This document shows positions 18,531 to 27,914 of a stretch of DNA of 64,000 nt, piece after piece. The position numbers and the translations under genes were made by a program. Positions within the stretch are counted from its first letter, which is position 1. Each line of letters opens with the position of its first letter. This DNA comes from Burkholderiales bacterium (lineage in GTDB: Bacteria; Pseudomonadota; Gammaproteobacteria; Burkholderiales; Burkholderiaceae_C): positions 52,481 through 116,480 of the forward strand of contig JAJUGJ010000008.1 in assembly GCA_029268225.1 (NCBI GenBank). The letters run 5' to 3'. The notes beneath the pieces are model-generated. The model worked only from the letters and a program-made list of their open reading frames with translations. It made no database searches and was not told the DNA's origin.

Positions 18531-18564
18531 AAAGGCCGCAAGGTGAATACCCAGCGGCCTTTTT
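18531..18564. terminator. Bidirectional terminator between phaC and tRNA-Gly
   Basis: AAAGGCCGC (18531-18539) pairs with GCGGCCTTT (18554-18562) around a 14-nt loop and ends in five T residues. It stops phaC on the plus strand; the A-rich left flank lets it stop the convergent tRNA transcript too. Confidence 0.8.
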
Positions 18565-18569
18565 GAATG

Positions 18570-18643
18570 TGGAGCGGGTGATGGGAATCGAACCCACGTT
18601 ATTTGCTTGGGAAGCAAGAGTCCTACCATTGAACGACACCCGC
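18570..18643 (-). tRNA. tRNA-Gly (anticodon CCC)
   Basis: A 74-nt cloverleaf on the minus strand. The acceptor stem GCGGGTG pairs with CACCCGC, followed by discriminator T and an encoded CCA (18570-18572). The D-arm contains TTCAATGGTAG, the anticodon loop is TTCCCAA (anticodon CCC), and the T-arm contains GGGTTCGATTCCC. It reads GGG codons. The gene stands alone between phaC and trmB. Confidence 0.95.
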
Positions 18644-18653
18644 GCTCGGTCGC

Positions 18654-18659
18654 ATTGTA
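18654..18659 (-). promoter_or_regulatory. -10 box of the tRNA-Gly promoter
   Basis: TACAAT on the minus strand, 10 bp before the 5' end of the mature tRNA, which would give a very short leader. The region 15-16 bp further upstream contains CTTGGGG as a weak -35. Confidence 0.55.
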
Positions 18660-18765
18660 GCGGCAAGCTGCGCACCCCAAGGAGCAGACCGTCGGATGTT
18701 TGCGACGCACCTCAGAGTGAGGCACACTCTCGCCCTTGATCCATCCCGGCCAGAAGCTGTTTCGC

Positions 18766-19503
18766 ATGTCTCAACCCGACCTCGCCCCTCAAGATCCTGA
18801 ATCGTCTGCGACCGACGCCGAAGGCGGCGCACCGCATCACCGCACCATCAAGACCTTCGTGATGCGCGCCGGGCGCACCACCGAGGGCCAGGCCCGCGCA
18901 CTGGCCGAACTGGGCCCGCGCTTTGTACTGCCCTTTGCGAAGGCCCCGCTGGACTACACCGCCACCTTTGGGCGCACCGCTCCGGTCGTGCTGGAGATCG
19001 GCTTCGGCATGGGTGATGCCACCGCGAAGATTGCGCAAACCCTGCCCGGCACCGATTTCATCGGCTGCGAAGTGCATGAGCCCGGCGTGGGCGCGCTCCT
19101 CAAGCACATCGGCGACATGGGACTGAGCAACCTTCGGATCCTGCGCCACGACGCGGTCGAGGTGCTGGAACACATGATCCCGCCTGCCTCCCTGGCCGGC
19201 GTGCACGTGTTCTTCCCTGATCCGTGGCACAAGAAGCGCCACAACAAGCGCCGCCTGATCCAGGCGCCGTTGGTGGCCCACCTGACCTCGCGTCTGGCCC
19301 CGGGCGGCTACCTGCACTGCGCCACCGACTGGGAACCTTACGCTCAGCAGATGCTGGAAGTGCTCTCGGCCGAGCCCGGCCTGGTGAACACGGCTGAAGG
19401 CTATGCCGAGAAGCCCGCCTACCGGCCGCTCACCAAGTTCGAAAACCGTGGACTGCGCCTGGGCCATGGCGTCTGGGACCTGGTGTTCCGCAAGCGCGAC
19501 TGA
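18766..19503 (+). CDS. trmB: tRNA (guanine-N7-)-methyltransferase
   Basis: SAM-dependent enzyme that makes m7G46 in the variable loop of tRNAs. The 245-aa product shows the SAM-binding motif [12 protein letters not shown], the acidic post-motif [13 protein letters not shown], and the family signature [16 protein letters not shown]. The tail is [23 protein letters not shown]. The ATG at 18766 (MSQPDLAP) is chosen over the TTG at 18736, because the first 30 residues are poorly conserved and a TTG start is unlikely here. It is followed by a bidirectional terminator. Confidence 0.95.
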   Translation: MSQPDLAPQDPESSATDAEGGAPHHRTIKTFVMRAGRTTEGQARALAELGPRFVLPFAKAPLDYTATFGRTAPVVLEIGFGMGDATAKIAQTLPGTDFIGCEVHEPGVGALLKHIGDMGLSNLRILRHDAVEVLEHMIPPASLAGVHVFFPDPWHKKRHNKRRLIQAPLVAHLTSRLAPGGYLHCATDWEPYAQQMLEVLSAEPGLVNTAEGYAEKPAYRPLTKFENRGLRLGHGVWDLVFRKRD

Positions 19504-19529
19504 CGCCCCCGCTGCACCCCCGAAACAAC

Positions 19530-19560
19530 AAAGCGCCCAAGAGTCATTCTGGGCGCTTTG
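19530..19560. terminator. Bidirectional terminator between trmB and the parvulin gene
   Basis: AAAGCGCCCA (19530-19539) pairs perfectly with TGGGCGCTTT (19550-19559) around a 10-nt loop. The symmetric A and T flanks are short, so the terminator is of moderate strength in either direction. Confidence 0.75.
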
Positions 19561-19605
19561 TGCTTTGCAAGGCCGGCGACGTGAACGCCGCCGTCCTCAC
19601 CAAGT

Positions 19606-20427
19606 TCAGTTGCTGAACTTGTAGTCGGTCTTGGCCTTGGCCTTCAGGTCGTCGCGGAACTTGGCCATCTTGGCTTGCGTACCGCGCTGGATGATCTGAG
19701 CCTTGACTTCGTCAAACTCGGGGAACTGAGCAGCACGCTCGTCTTCCAGCTTGATGATGTGCCAGCCGAACTGCGACTTCACCGGTGCGCTGGTGATTTC
19801 GCCCTTCTTCAGCTTCAGCAGTGCTTGGGAGAACTCGGGGACGTAGTTGCTGGGGTTGGCCCAATCCAGGTCACCACCGTTCTCGGCCGAGCCAGGGTCC
19901 TTGGAGTTCTTCTTGGCCAGCTCTTCGAACTTGGCGCCGCCCTTGATCTTGGCCAGCAGGTCCTTGGCTTCGGCTTCGTTCTCGACCAGGATGTGGCGAG
20001 CGCGCAGTTCCTTGGCGCCATTGGCGGCCTTGATCTTGTCGTACTCGGCGCGGGCTTCGGCCTCGGTCATCTGGTTCTTGGCTTCGAAGTCCTGGAACAG
20101 CGCGCGGATCAGGATGGACTGACGGGCGAACTCCATCTGCACCTTGTAGTCGGGCGAGGTGTTCAGACCGCGGCGCTCGGCTTCCTGGATGAAGATTTCG
20201 CGCATGACGATCTCGTCCTTGACCTTTTGCTCCAAGTCAGGCGTACGGGTTTGCGGCGGCTGACCAGGCTGCTGGTTCTTCAGGATCTGTTCGATCATGG
20301 CGTCGGCGCGCGCCTTGGGCACGGCCTTGCCGTTGACGATGGCGATGTTTTGCGCGAACACCGAAGGTGCGGCCAGCGTGACGGTAGCGGCCAGCACAGC
20401 AGCCTTGGCGATACGAGAGATCTTCAT
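19606..20427 (-). CDS. Periplasmic parvulin-type peptidyl-prolyl isomerase
   Basis: A 273-aa PpiC/PrsA/SurA-like folding factor. A cleavable Sec signal peptide ends around SVFAQ (residue 26). The N-terminal chaperone-like helices (about 30-140) carry SPDYKVQMEFARQSILIRALFQDF. The parvulin core (about 145-240) contains ARHILVENEAEAKDLLAKI, KNSKDPGSAENGGDLDW and KSQFGWHIIKLED. The tail is lysine-rich. The ATG at 20427 is chosen because it starts the signal peptide. It is the last gene of a yciB-bolA-ppi run on the minus strand, an order typical of betaproteobacteria. It probably helps fold outer-membrane or secreted proteins. Confidence 0.93.
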   Translation of the reverse strand: MKISRIAKAAVLAATVTLAAPSVFAQNIAIVNGKAVPKARADAMIEQILKNQQPGQPPQTRTPDLEQKVKDEIVMREIFIQEAERRGLNTSPDYKVQMEFARQSILIRALFQDFEAKNQMTEAEARAEYDKIKAANGAKELRARHILVENEAEAKDLLAKIKGGAKFEELAKKNSKDPGSAENGGDLDWANPSNYVPEFSQALLKLKKGEITSAPVKSQFGWHIIKLEDERAAQFPEFDEVKAQIIQRGTQAKMAKFRDDLKAKAKTDYKFSN

Positions 20428-20455
20428 GATGAGCGAAAAGCTTTCTGTAGATAGT

Positions 20456-20731
20456 TCAGACGGGCTCGGCTTTGATGGCCAGGGCATGAACGCCCTGCGG
20501 AATCAAATCGCGCAAAGCATCATACACAAGGCGATGACGCTGCACATGCGACAAACCGTTAAAGCAGCGGCCCCGTATCTGAATGGTGAAATGCGTGCCC
20601 GTGGGGGCGCCGCTGTGTCCAGCGTGACCGATGTGGTCGGCCGTGTCATCGGTGACGATGACGGACTCTGGCTGCAGAGCCTGCTGCAGCACGGCTTGCA
20701 TCTGGCTGGCGGAAACGGATCCGGTGGTCAT
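20456..20731 (-). CDS. BolA family protein
   Basis: A 91-aa BolA/IbaG-like protein. BolA proteins work with monothiol glutaredoxins in Fe-S cluster and redox handling, and some act on gene expression. The fold marks are visible: the loop with H residues (DHIGHAGHSGAPTGTHFTIQI), then GLSHVQRHRLVYDALRDLIPQGVHALAIKA, in which the His of the SHVQRH segment is the usual cluster ligand. CAGGAG lies nine bases upstream of the ATG at 20731. It sits between yciB and the parvulin gene. Confidence 0.93.
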   Translation of the reverse strand: MTTGSVSASQMQAVLQQALQPESVIVTDDTADHIGHAGHSGAPTGTHFTIQIRGRCFNGLSHVQRHRLVYDALRDLIPQGVHALAIKAEPV

Positions 20732-20755
20732 GGTGCGCGGGCTCCTGTACGTCGA

Positions 20756-21403
20756 TCAGCCTTGATTGGAGGCCTCGGCAGCCCCTTCTTCTGGCGCCAT
20801 GTGACGGCTCAGGTACACACCCTGTGTCAGCGTGAAAACCAGGGTCAGACCCAGGCTGCCCCACATCTTGAAGCTGACCCAGGTGTCGGTCGGGAAAGTG
20901 TAGGCCACCCAGATGTTGAGCACACCCATGCTGGCAAAGAACAGCACCCACGCCCAGCCCAGCTTGCGCCAGACGGTATCGGGCACATGCACCTGGCCAC
21001 CCATCATCTGGCGCAGCATCTTTTTGCCCAGCACGATTTCGGTGATCAGGAAGCCGGCGGCCATCAGCCAGTAAATGACGGTGGGCTTCCACTTGATGAA
21101 GGTTTCATCGTGGAACCACAGGGTCAAGCCGCCCAGGACGACCACCACCACGAGGCCCGCCCACAGCATCTTGTCGACGGGCTTGCGCAAGGCTTTCAGC
21201 ACCACGATCTGCAAGAGGGTGGCGGCCACGACCACGACGGTGGCCAGCAGCACCGGCGCCTCGGTGAGGCCCACGCTGCCGCCCGATACAGCAAAACCCA
21301 GGTAATGGTTCAGCCACTGCATGGCCTGTTCCGCGTTGCTGCCAGCCCATTTGTAGCTGGCAAAGAACAGGATGATGGGCAGCAGGTCAAAAAAGATCTT
21401 CAT
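20756..21403 (-). CDS. yciB: Inner-membrane septation protein A (YciB/IspZ family)
   Basis: A 215-aa polytopic membrane protein with about five or six transmembrane helices: residues 1-15, 45-65, 75-95, 105-125, 145-165 and 170-190. The family start MKIFFDLLPIILFFASYK is intact and the end is GVYLSRHM plus a short acidic tail. In E. coli YciB affects cell-envelope synthesis and septum formation together with the elongation machinery; the mechanism is not known. It is followed 24 bp downstream by bolA, so these two are probably co-transcribed. Confidence 0.93.
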   Translation of the reverse strand: MKIFFDLLPIILFFASYKWAGSNAEQAMQWLNHYLGFAVSGGSVGLTEAPVLLATVVVVAATLLQIVVLKALRKPVDKMLWAGLVVVVVLGGLTLWFHDETFIKWKPTVIYWLMAAGFLITEIVLGKKMLRQMMGGQVHVPDTVWRKLGWAWVLFFASMGVLNIWVAYTFPTDTWVSFKMWGSLGLTLVFTLTQGVYLSRHMAPEEGAAEASNQG

Positions 21404-21444
21404 GGAGAGTCGGGCACGGGTTCAGCGGCCGCAGGTTGGCGCGC

Positions 21445-21849
21445 TCAGGGCTGGCGCGGTTCGAAGTCTAGCGCGGCGGAGTTGATGCAGTAGCGCTCCC
21501 CCGTGGGCAAGGGGCCATCTTCAAAGACATGGCCCAGGTGGGCGCCGCAGTTCTGGCAGCGCACCTCCACGCGGATCATGCCGTGACTGGTGTCACGCAC
21601 GCGCTCGATCAGGCTGTCATCGGCCGGCTGCCAATAGCTGGGCCAACCGCAGCCGGCGTCGAACTTGGTCTCCGACTGGAACAGCTTGACGCCGCAGCAC
21701 ACGCAGCGGTAGTCGCCCTTCTCGAAGTGATCCCAATAGCGACCGCTGAAGGGGCGCTCTGTGGCCGCCTGACGGGTCACCTGGTAGTCCATGGGGGCGA
21801 GTTGCTCGCGCCACTCGGCGTCGGATTTCTGAACTTTGTAGTCACTCAT
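21445..21849 (-). CDS. msrB: Peptide methionine-(R)-sulfoxide reductase MsrB
   Basis: Repairs the R-epimer of methionine sulfoxide in proteins. The 134-aa cytosolic form has two zinc-binding CxxC pairs (CVCCGVKLF and [18 protein letters not shown]). The catalytic nucleophile is the Cys in [11 protein letters not shown], and [10 protein letters not shown] is the substrate pocket. The start ATG overlaps the selO stop (ATGA at 21846-21849), so the two are translationally coupled; both act in oxidative-stress protein homeostasis. Confidence 0.96.
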   Translation of the reverse strand: MSDYKVQKSDAEWREQLAPMDYQVTRQAATERPFSGRYWDHFEKGDYRCVCCGVKLFQSETKFDAGCGWPSYWQPADDSLIERVRDTSHGMIRVEVRCQNCGAHLGHVFEDGPLPTGERYCINSAALDFEPRQP

Positions 21850-23450
21850 GATGAACAGGACACCTCGATGGATTGCGCCCAGTCGGGCGGGAAGTCTGCA
21901 TATGCCTCGCAGCCGGCTTGTTCGTCAAAGGGGCGCTGCAGCAGACGGTGCAGGCGCTGCACCTCGCTGTCGTCCCCACGCTGCGCCAGGCGGATGGCCG
22001 TCTCTGCCATGTGGTTACGCAGCACGTACAAGGGGTTGACGCGGTTCATGCGGGCAGCGCGCTCGGCATCCACGCTCTGCTCGGTGCGCAGGCGCTGGGC
22101 ATAACGCAGGGCCCAGGCGTCGAACGCTTCGCGATCCAGGAACAGGTCGCGGATGGGGGCATTCTCAGGGGCATCGGGCGACAGGTCCGAGCGGAACCCA
22201 GCCAGGCGCCGGAAGGCGATCGTGAAATCGACGCGGCCCCGCGCCAGCAGGGTCAGCCAATCCAGCGCCAGGCGTGTGTCGTCGGTGCGGTCCGCATCCG
22301 GCTCGGTGGACAGGGGCCTCAACCCGATCTTGGCGCACCAGCGCTCGCTCATGGCCTGCGGAAAGTGCGTCTCGTAGGTTTGCAGCACTTCGACCACCAC
22401 CTGCGGGTCGTCTTGCGCCTCCGGAATCAGCGGCACCAAGGCCTGGGCCAGGGCGCGCAGGTTCCAGTAGCCGATCTGGGGCTGGTTGCTCCACGAGTAA
22501 CGGCCGTGGTCATCGGAGTGGTTGCAGATGTGCTCAGGGTCGAAGGCATCCAGGAAACCGAAGGGGCCGTAGTCGATCGTCAGCCCCAGGATGGACATGT
22601 TGTCGGTGTTCATGACCCCGTGGCAGAAGCCCACGCTCTGCCAGTCGGCCATCAGGCGGGCGGTGCGTTGCAACACGGCCTCCAGCAGCGCCAGCGCGCG
22701 GTTGGGTGCGTCTTGCAACTCGGGGTAGTGGTGGGTGATGACGAAATGGACCAGATCGGCCAGCACCTCGTGGTGGCGCGGATGGGGATGATGCGCGAAA
22801 TGCTCGAAATGGCCGAAGCGCAGGAAGCTGGGCGCCACACGGGTGACCACGGCAGCGGTTTCGAAGGTTTCACGGCGCACGGCCAGGGGCGAAGCACTCA
22901 GCGCCAGCGCCCGGGTGGTGGGGATGCCTAGGCCGTGCATGGCCTCGCTGCACAGGTATTCGCGGATGGACGAGCGCAGCACGGCACGGCCATCGGCGCG
23001 GCGGGAGTACGGGGTCGCTCCGGCACCCTTGAGCTGAATCTCTTGCGGCCCCAAGGGGGTGTCCACCTCACCCAGCAAAAGCGCACGACCATCACCCAAC
23101 TGCCCCGCCCATTGCCCGAACTGGTGGCCGCCGTACACGGTCGCCATCGGGGCCATGCCGGGCCACAGGGCATTGCCACTCAGCACGTGCAGGGTAGTCG
23201 CGCCGTTGACGTCGGAAGCCTCATGCCAATTCGCAGGCAAGCCCAAGGCCTGTGCCAAGTGGTCATTGACCGCGACCCAGCGCAATTGGGGCATCGGGTC
23301 TCCCTCCCAGGGCGTGCCCAAGGGCACCTGCAAACGCTCTTGCAGGGTCAGGCTGCGCCTCGCCAGGCGGTTGAGCCAGCGCTCGGGTTGCGGCGGCCAA
23401 GCCAGCGCCGCGGCGCCAGCGCCCAGATCAGGAAGAAGGGTGTCAGACAT
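21846..23450 (-). CDS. selO: Protein adenylyltransferase SelO (YdiU family)
   Basis: A pseudokinase-fold enzyme that transfers AMP from ATP to Ser, Thr or Tyr residues of target proteins, known from E. coli and yeast SelO to respond to oxidative stress. The 534-aa protein contains [24 protein letters not shown], the [32 protein letters not shown] glycine-rich region and nucleotide clamp, and [24 protein letters not shown] (the Mg-binding Asn/Asp segment). The ATG at 23450 is chosen; the frame extends to a TTG at 23468. As in many bacteria it lacks the C-terminal selenocysteine. It ends CSS and overlaps msrB. Confidence 0.95.
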   Translation of the reverse strand: MSDTLLPDLGAGAAALAWPPQPERWLNRLARRSLTLQERLQVPLGTPWEGDPMPQLRWVAVNDHLAQALGLPANWHEASDVNGATTLHVLSGNALWPGMAPMATVYGGHQFGQWAGQLGDGRALLLGEVDTPLGPQEIQLKGAGATPYSRRADGRAVLRSSIREYLCSEAMHGLGIPTTRALALSASPLAVRRETFETAAVVTRVAPSFLRFGHFEHFAHHPHPRHHEVLADLVHFVITHHYPELQDAPNRALALLEAVLQRTARLMADWQSVGFCHGVMNTDNMSILGLTIDYGPFGFLDAFDPEHICNHSDDHGRYSWSNQPQIGYWNLRALAQALVPLIPEAQDDPQVVVEVLQTYETHFPQAMSERWCAKIGLRPLSTEPDADRTDDTRLALDWLTLLARGRVDFTIAFRRLAGFRSDLSPDAPENAPIRDLFLDREAFDAWALRYAQRLRTEQSVDAERAARMNRVNPLYVLRNHMAETAIRLAQRGDDSEVQRLHRLLQRPFDEQAGCEAYADFPPDWAQSIEVSCSS

Positions 23451-23582
23451 GTGGCTCAGTGTAGACAAGCCACCCTGCCCCTGAAGGGTGTCGGGCTAAT
23501 GCGGTCATGACCATGTCCTAAGATGCGCGCACGCCGATACCGCGAGGATCGGCCTTGATTGGGCTCTGCAAGGACGTTGACC

Positions 23583-24425
23583 GTGGACATTGTGTTGTTT
23601 CTGAAAGCCGCCGTGATGGGCATCGTGGAGGGCTTGACCGAGTTTCTGCCGATCTCCAGCACCGGCCACCTGATTCTGGCCAACGCCTTGATGGACTTTG
23701 GTGGCTCGGCCGGCGCCGAGAAGGCCAAGGTCTTCGAGATCGCCATCCAGACCGGCGCCATCTTCGCTGTCATTCTGGTCTACATGCAGCGTATCAAGGA
23801 CACGGTCACCGGCCTGGGCACTGACCCCAAGGCGCAGCGCTTTGCACTCAATGTCGTCATCGGTTTCCTGCCGGCGGTGGTCATGGGGCTGCTGCTGGGC
23901 AAGATGGTGAAGGAGCACCTGTTCTCCCCCACCGTGGTGGCCACCACCTTCATCATCGGTGGCTTCTTCATCATGCTGGCCGAAAAGCTCACCGCCCGAT
24001 ATCAGACCTCTCGCGTTGAGTCGATGGACGACATGACGCCGCTGGACGCACTGAAGGTCGGCCTCGTACAGTGCCTGGCCTTGGTGCCCGGCACCAGCCG
24101 CTCGGGCGCGACCATCATTGGCGGCATGCTGATGGGCCTGTCGCGCAAGACCGCGACCGATTACAGCTTCTTCCTCGGTATTCCCACGCTGGTGGGTGCT
24201 GGGGCCTACAGCCTGTACAAGGAGCGCGCCCTGCTCTCCCTGGCTGACCTGCCGCTGTTCCTCACCGGCCTGGTCTTCGCCTTCCTGTCGGCCTGGGTGT
24301 GCGTGCGCTGGCTGATCCGCTACGTGTCCAGCCACAACTTCATGCCCTTCGCCTGGTATCGCATCGCCTTCGGGGTGCTGATCCTGGTCACCGCCCACAT
24401 GGGCTGGATCACCTGGGCCGAGTGA
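23583..24425 (+). CDS. uppP: Undecaprenyl-diphosphate phosphatase
   Basis: Dephosphorylates undecaprenyl pyrophosphate to recycle the lipid carrier for peptidoglycan; overexpression gives bacitracin resistance. The 280-aa membrane protein (about eight helices) has the two signature motifs: [18 protein letters not shown] near the N-terminus and the phosphatase motif [10 protein letters not shown] around residue 175. I choose the GTG at 23583 because AAGGA lies eight bases upstream and the product starts as the family does ([13 protein letters not shown]). It is divergent from selO. Confidence 0.95.
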   Translation: MDIVLFLKAAVMGIVEGLTEFLPISSTGHLILANALMDFGGSAGAEKAKVFEIAIQTGAIFAVILVYMQRIKDTVTGLGTDPKAQRFALNVVIGFLPAVVMGLLLGKMVKEHLFSPTVVATTFIIGGFFIMLAEKLTARYQTSRVESMDDMTPLDALKVGLVQCLALVPGTSRSGATIIGGMLMGLSRKTATDYSFFLGIPTLVGAGAYSLYKERALLSLADLPLFLTGLVFAFLSAWVCVRWLIRYVSSHNFMPFAWYRIAFGVLILVTAHMGWITWAE

Positions 24426-24474
24426 TCGGCTCGGGCACCGCCAGCAGGCAACCAGGGCTTGGCACAATGGCGGC

Positions 24475-25296
24475 ATGAACTGCCGTCATCAAGCCTTGGT
24501 CGTGCTGCTGGAGGCCGATCCCGTCGTCAAAGCCTCCCAGGCGGCCGCCCTGTGGGAGGCAATTCAATCTGATCCCACCCTCTTGCCCGACGCAGCCCAG
24601 CGTGCCGAGGTGCCGCAACTGACGGCCGCACAAGAAGCCGCCATGCCCGGCCGGCCTGAGCGCCCTCACCTGGTGCCCGCCAAGCAGGTGCCATCTCGCT
24701 CGCCCTTCACCCTGGAAGGCCGCGCTGCCCTCCTCCACGCCATCTGCCACATCGAGTTCAACGCCATCAATCTGGCGCTCGATGCCGTGTGGCGATTCGA
24801 CGGCATGCCCGCCGACTTCTACCGCGACTGGCTGCAGGTGGCTGGCGAAGAGGCTTACCACTTCACCCTGCTGCGCACCCACCTGGAAGAGATGGGCTGG
24901 CATTACGGCGATTTCGACGCGCATGACGGTCTGTGGACCATGTGCCACAAGACGCGCGAAGACATCCTGGCCCGCATGGCGCTGGTTCCCAGGACGCTGG
25001 AAGCGCGTGGCCTGGACGCTACCCCACTGATTCAGGACAAGCTCACCCGCGCCGGCGACCTGCGTGCCGTCGAGATCCTCGACATCATCTTGCGCGACGA
25101 GGTGGGCCATGTGCGCATCGGCAACCACTGGTTTCACCACCTGTGTCAGGCCCGCCAGCTCGACGCCACCACGCTCTACCCCGAACTGGTCAAGCGCTAC
25201 GAAGCCCCGCGCCTGCGCCCCCCGTTCAACGAGGCCGCCCGCAAGGCCGCCGGCTTCACCGACGCCGAGATCGCCTTCCTGCTCGGCGAGGACTGA
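24475..25296 (+). CDS. DUF455 family ferritin-like protein
   Basis: A 273-aa soluble helical protein of the DUF455 (PF04305) family, with a ferritin-like di-iron fold related to MiaE-type hydroxylases. Potential metal ligands are in HAICHIEFNAINLALD, GEEAYHFTLL and LRDEVGHVRIGNHWFHH, giving the spaced E/E-x-x-H pattern. Its biochemical function has not been established. It lies 49 bp downstream of uppP on the same strand. The ATG at 24475 is the first in frame. Confidence 0.85.
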   Translation: MNCRHQALVVLLEADPVVKASQAAALWEAIQSDPTLLPDAAQRAEVPQLTAAQEAAMPGRPERPHLVPAKQVPSRSPFTLEGRAALLHAICHIEFNAINLALDAVWRFDGMPADFYRDWLQVAGEEAYHFTLLRTHLEEMGWHYGDFDAHDGLWTMCHKTREDILARMALVPRTLEARGLDATPLIQDKLTRAGDLRAVEILDIILRDEVGHVRIGNHWFHHLCQARQLDATTLYPELVKRYEAPRLRPPFNEAARKAAGFTDAEIAFLLGED

Positions 25297-25329
25297 GCCG
25301 CATCCCCCACATCGGGGCGGGCCGCCACC

Positions 25330-26274
25330 TCACCCGCGCGGGTGATGCTTGGCGTGCAACTGACGCAAGCGCTCACGCGCCACATGGGTGTAGACCTGTG
25401 TGGTTGAAATGTCCGCATGCCCCAGCAGCATCTGCACCACGCGCAGGTCGGCGCCATGGTTGAGCAAGTGCGTCGCAAAGGCGTGACGCAAGGTGTGCGG
25501 TGACAGGTGCTGGGTGATGCCCGCCTGCACGGCGTACTTCTTGATCAGCTTCCAGAACATCTGGCGGGTCATGGCATCGCCCCGTACGGTGACAAACAGT
25601 GCGTCGCTCACCTGCCCGCCCAGGATCTGCGCCCGGGCCTCGCGCAGGTAGCGCTGCAGCCAGTCCGAGGCCTCCACCCCAAAGGGCACCAGACGTTCCT
25701 TGCTGCCTTTGCCGGTGATGCGCAGCACGTTCTCGCTCAGCCCCACGTGCACTGACTTCAAGGTCACCAGCTCACTCACCCGCAGGCCGCTGGCGTAGAG
25801 CAGCTCCAGCATGGCGCGGTCGCGCAGGCCGAGTGGCTCATCGGTATCGGGCGCGGCCAACAGGGCCTCCACCTGCGCCTCGGTCAGGGTGCCGGGCAGG
25901 CGCATGCGTTGACGCGGCGCATCCATGCGCACCGTCGGATCGACCTGGGACAGGCCCTCGCGCACGGCCCAACGAAAAAACCGCCGGAACACGCTCAGAC
26001 GGCGCCCGGCCGACGAAGGCTGGGAGCCCGCATGGCGCGCCGCCGCATAACTGGCCAGATCCAACTCCGACGCGGCCACCAGGGTGCGCTCCTCGGGCTG
26101 CTGACGCAACCAGCCCGCCAGCGCCTGCAGATCACGGCGATAGGCCGACAGCGTGTTGGCGCTCAGGCCGTCTTCCAGCCACAGCGCGTCAATGAAGCGA
26201 TCCAGATGCGGATCGGCCTGGACTGTGACTGATGACGGCGCTGCGCGCGCCGTCTGAGGTTCAGACCGGGGCAC
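25330..26274 (-). CDS. xerD: Tyrosine recombinase XerD
   Basis: Site-specific recombinase that acts with XerC at the chromosomal dif site to resolve dimers. The 314-aa product has the SAM-like N-terminal core-binding domain (FIDALWLEDGLSANTLSAYRRDL, about 25-110) and the catalytic domain. The conserved residues are Arg in LYASGLRVSELVTL, the HTLRHAFATHLL His/Arg pair, LLGHADISTT, and the nucleophilic Tyr in TTQVYTHV. Length and lack of insertions argue for the housekeeping XerD rather than a phage integrase, and no mobile element is adjacent. The start overlaps the stop of the upstream gene by 14 bp. Confidence 0.93.
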   Translation of the reverse strand: MPRSEPQTARAAPSSVTVQADPHLDRFIDALWLEDGLSANTLSAYRRDLQALAGWLRQQPEERTLVAASELDLASYAAARHAGSQPSSAGRRLSVFRRFFRWAVREGLSQVDPTVRMDAPRQRMRLPGTLTEAQVEALLAAPDTDEPLGLRDRAMLELLYASGLRVSELVTLKSVHVGLSENVLRITGKGSKERLVPFGVEASDWLQRYLREARAQILGGQVSDALFVTVRGDAMTRQMFWKLIKKYAVQAGITQHLSPHTLRHAFATHLLNHGADLRVVQMLLGHADISTTQVYTHVARERLRQLHAKHHPRG

Positions 26275-26908
26275 CGAGCAAGCCCTGTTTCATGCGCGGG
26301 TCGATGGCGTGCTCGCCCACGAAAATCTGCAACACGGCCCGGTAGAGGTCTTCGCCGGCCACCGGCTTGCCCGCCGCCTTGCCGTTGCGCGACAAAACCA
26401 GGCCCTTGGCCGGCAGGTAATCCATGTCCACCGCATCCCCAGGCATCAACTCGCCCAACCCGTCGAGTTGGGCCGCGAACTGAGCCAGACGCTCGGCCAG
26501 GCGTGCCTGCGACTCGGGCGTTTCATGGCGCTTCACCCGGCGCAAGAGGGACTTGGTCAGCTCGCTGCTGGGTGCCTGCAGCATGATCTTCAGGCGCAAG
26601 CGGCGCGGGCCGGACTCGGCCAGCAAGGTCGCCGCATCCTGACTGGGCGTGGTGACGTACAAGCCCGCCACGAAGGCCTTCACCCAGGCCACGCCACGCA
26701 CCCCCAAGCCATTGAGTTGCAGCTTCTGCTGTCCCAGCACCACGGTGTCGTCAAAGTGCTGGCCTTCCAGCGTGGCAGCCCACGACATGCCGCAGGCCGT
26801 CACGCCCACCACACCCGCGAAACAGGCACGCAAGGCAGCGCAACGCCATCCTCTCGACACTGGCCCGCGGAAGGGGATAAACGACCAAACATTTCTGCGC
26901 TGACTCAT
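26261..26908 (-). CDS. Chalcone isomerase-like periplasmic protein
   Basis: A 215-aa protein with an N-terminal export signal (hydrophobic stretch about 22-43, processed near MSWAAT) and a chalcone-isomerase-like domain. It contains the typical start VLGQQKLQLNGLGVRGVAWVKAFVAGLYV, then the LKIMLQAPSSELTKSLLRR region, DYLPAKGLVLSRNG and LYRAVLQIFVGEHAIDPRMKQGLLG. In bacteria this fold usually binds fatty acids or small hydrophobic molecules and is not a flavonoid enzyme. The ATG at 26908 has CGGAG about six bases upstream and gives an N-terminus for export. It overlaps xerD by 14 bp, so both are likely co-transcribed. Confidence 0.82.
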   Translation of the reverse strand: MSQRRNVWSFIPFRGPVSRGWRCAALRACFAGVVGVTACGMSWAATLEGQHFDDTVVLGQQKLQLNGLGVRGVAWVKAFVAGLYVTTPSQDAATLLAESGPRRLRLKIMLQAPSSELTKSLLRRVKRHETPESQARLAERLAQFAAQLDGLGELMPGDAVDMDYLPAKGLVLSRNGKAAGKPVAGEDLYRAVLQIFVGEHAIDPRMKQGLLGAPV

Positions 26909-27021
26909 GGAAGCTCCGTGTACACCCCGCCGACGTCCGTCTGTTACGGGCCCCGATGGTATCAATGCACGGTATTCCTTGTCCCGGCGTCGGTCGGACA
27001 CCGGTCACTCAGGCTAGAAGC

Positions 27022-27771
27022 TCAAAAGCTCATGGCGTTGTAAGCGCGGCGCACTTCTTCGAAAGCCTGCTCCAGGCGAGCGGGCGTGCGCTGAGCTGGG
27101 TCGGTCAGCGCCTGCCATTCAGCAAAGGCCAGCGCCTGCCGCCGTTTGAGTTCGGTTTCTCGCGTCGACGCCTTGGACTGCCCCTCATCCTCACTCTGTA
27201 CGGGCATCACCGTGAGCACCTCAGCCTGCCAGGCATCAAGGCGCGCAGTGCGGCGAGCATTGTCAGGCTCGATCTCTGCAATCAATGCCGATCCGATCAA
27301 CATCGCCTCCAGCAGGGTGAAATCCCCCTTGCTGACGTGCTTGGGCAACTCGTTCATCAGTGACTGTGCCATGCGCCGACGACGGGCCGCATCGTCCGCC
27401 TGATCCAAGTTCTGCCAGGACTCAAAGCTGCGCTGGTAGCGGTTGTAGTTGACGATGCGCTCAGCATCGGCTGCCGTCATCCCCACCTTGCCCAGCGCGG
27501 CCTGCAATGCGGCCCAGTCACCGGTGGAAACGTCACTGGGTCGCCCGTCGGACAATACCGCGGGTTGAAGTGGTTCGGTCTGCTGAGGTTGCCCCGTCGA
27601 GGCCTGAGGCCAACCTGGCAGGCCAGAGTCGGATGACAACACCACGCCTCCCTCTCCTGAGGTGGCAGAACCGGATGTCACCCAATACGCCCCAGCCCCG
27701 ATGACGGCCACTGCGACGGCAGCTGCCAGCACCAGTTTGGAGGAGGATGGCTGATAGAGGATCTTGGACAT
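27022..27771 (-). CDS. Unknown membrane-anchored protein with helical periplasmic domain
   Basis: A 249-aa protein. The N-terminus carries one hydrophobic segment (about residues 12-30, VLAAAVAVAVIGAGAYWVT), most likely an uncleaved anchor, then a Gly/Pro/Gln linker to about 85. A charged helical domain follows (DWAALQAALGKVGMTAADAERIVNY...RRRMAQSLMNELP...LLEAMLIGSALIAEIEP) and a C-terminal helical stretch rich in Arg and Gln. The layout loosely recalls steric chaperones that are anchored in the inner membrane, but I do not see the diagnostic RxxFDY motif of lipase foldases, and no lipase gene is adjacent. The ATG at 27771 begins the hydrophobic segment. It diverges from the GNAT gene. Confidence 0.72.
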   Translation of the reverse strand: MSKILYQPSSSKLVLAAAVAVAVIGAGAYWVTSGSATSGEGGVVLSSDSGLPGWPQASTGQPQQTEPLQPAVLSDGRPSDVSTGDWAALQAALGKVGMTAADAERIVNYNRYQRSFESWQNLDQADDAARRRRMAQSLMNELPKHVSKGDFTLLEAMLIGSALIAEIEPDNARRTARLDAWQAEVLTVMPVQSEDEGQSKASTRETELKRRQALAFAEWQALTDPAQRTPARLEQAFEEVRRAYNAMSF

Positions 27772-27914
27772 GGACAGACAGCGACGGTTCAAGGACAGTG
27801 CAATCCATTCTGGCAGGAATGCCCCCTGACCACGCCCCCTGATCACCCCGAGTGCGGGTTTTACCCCTGCCCTATCATGGGGGGTCGGTCGCTCTGCCCC
27901 TGATTCTTCCCATC

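Noticed and set aside
16587..18767. 726-codon minus-strand frame across phaC and tRNA-Gly
   Set aside because: It runs through a tRNA gene and has no family features; phaC is certain on the plus strand.
25330..26274. XerD as a mobile-element integrase
   Set aside because: It has the size and motifs of the housekeeping recombinase, without adjacent phage genes or attachment-site repeats; the nearest tRNA gene is 6.7 kb away.
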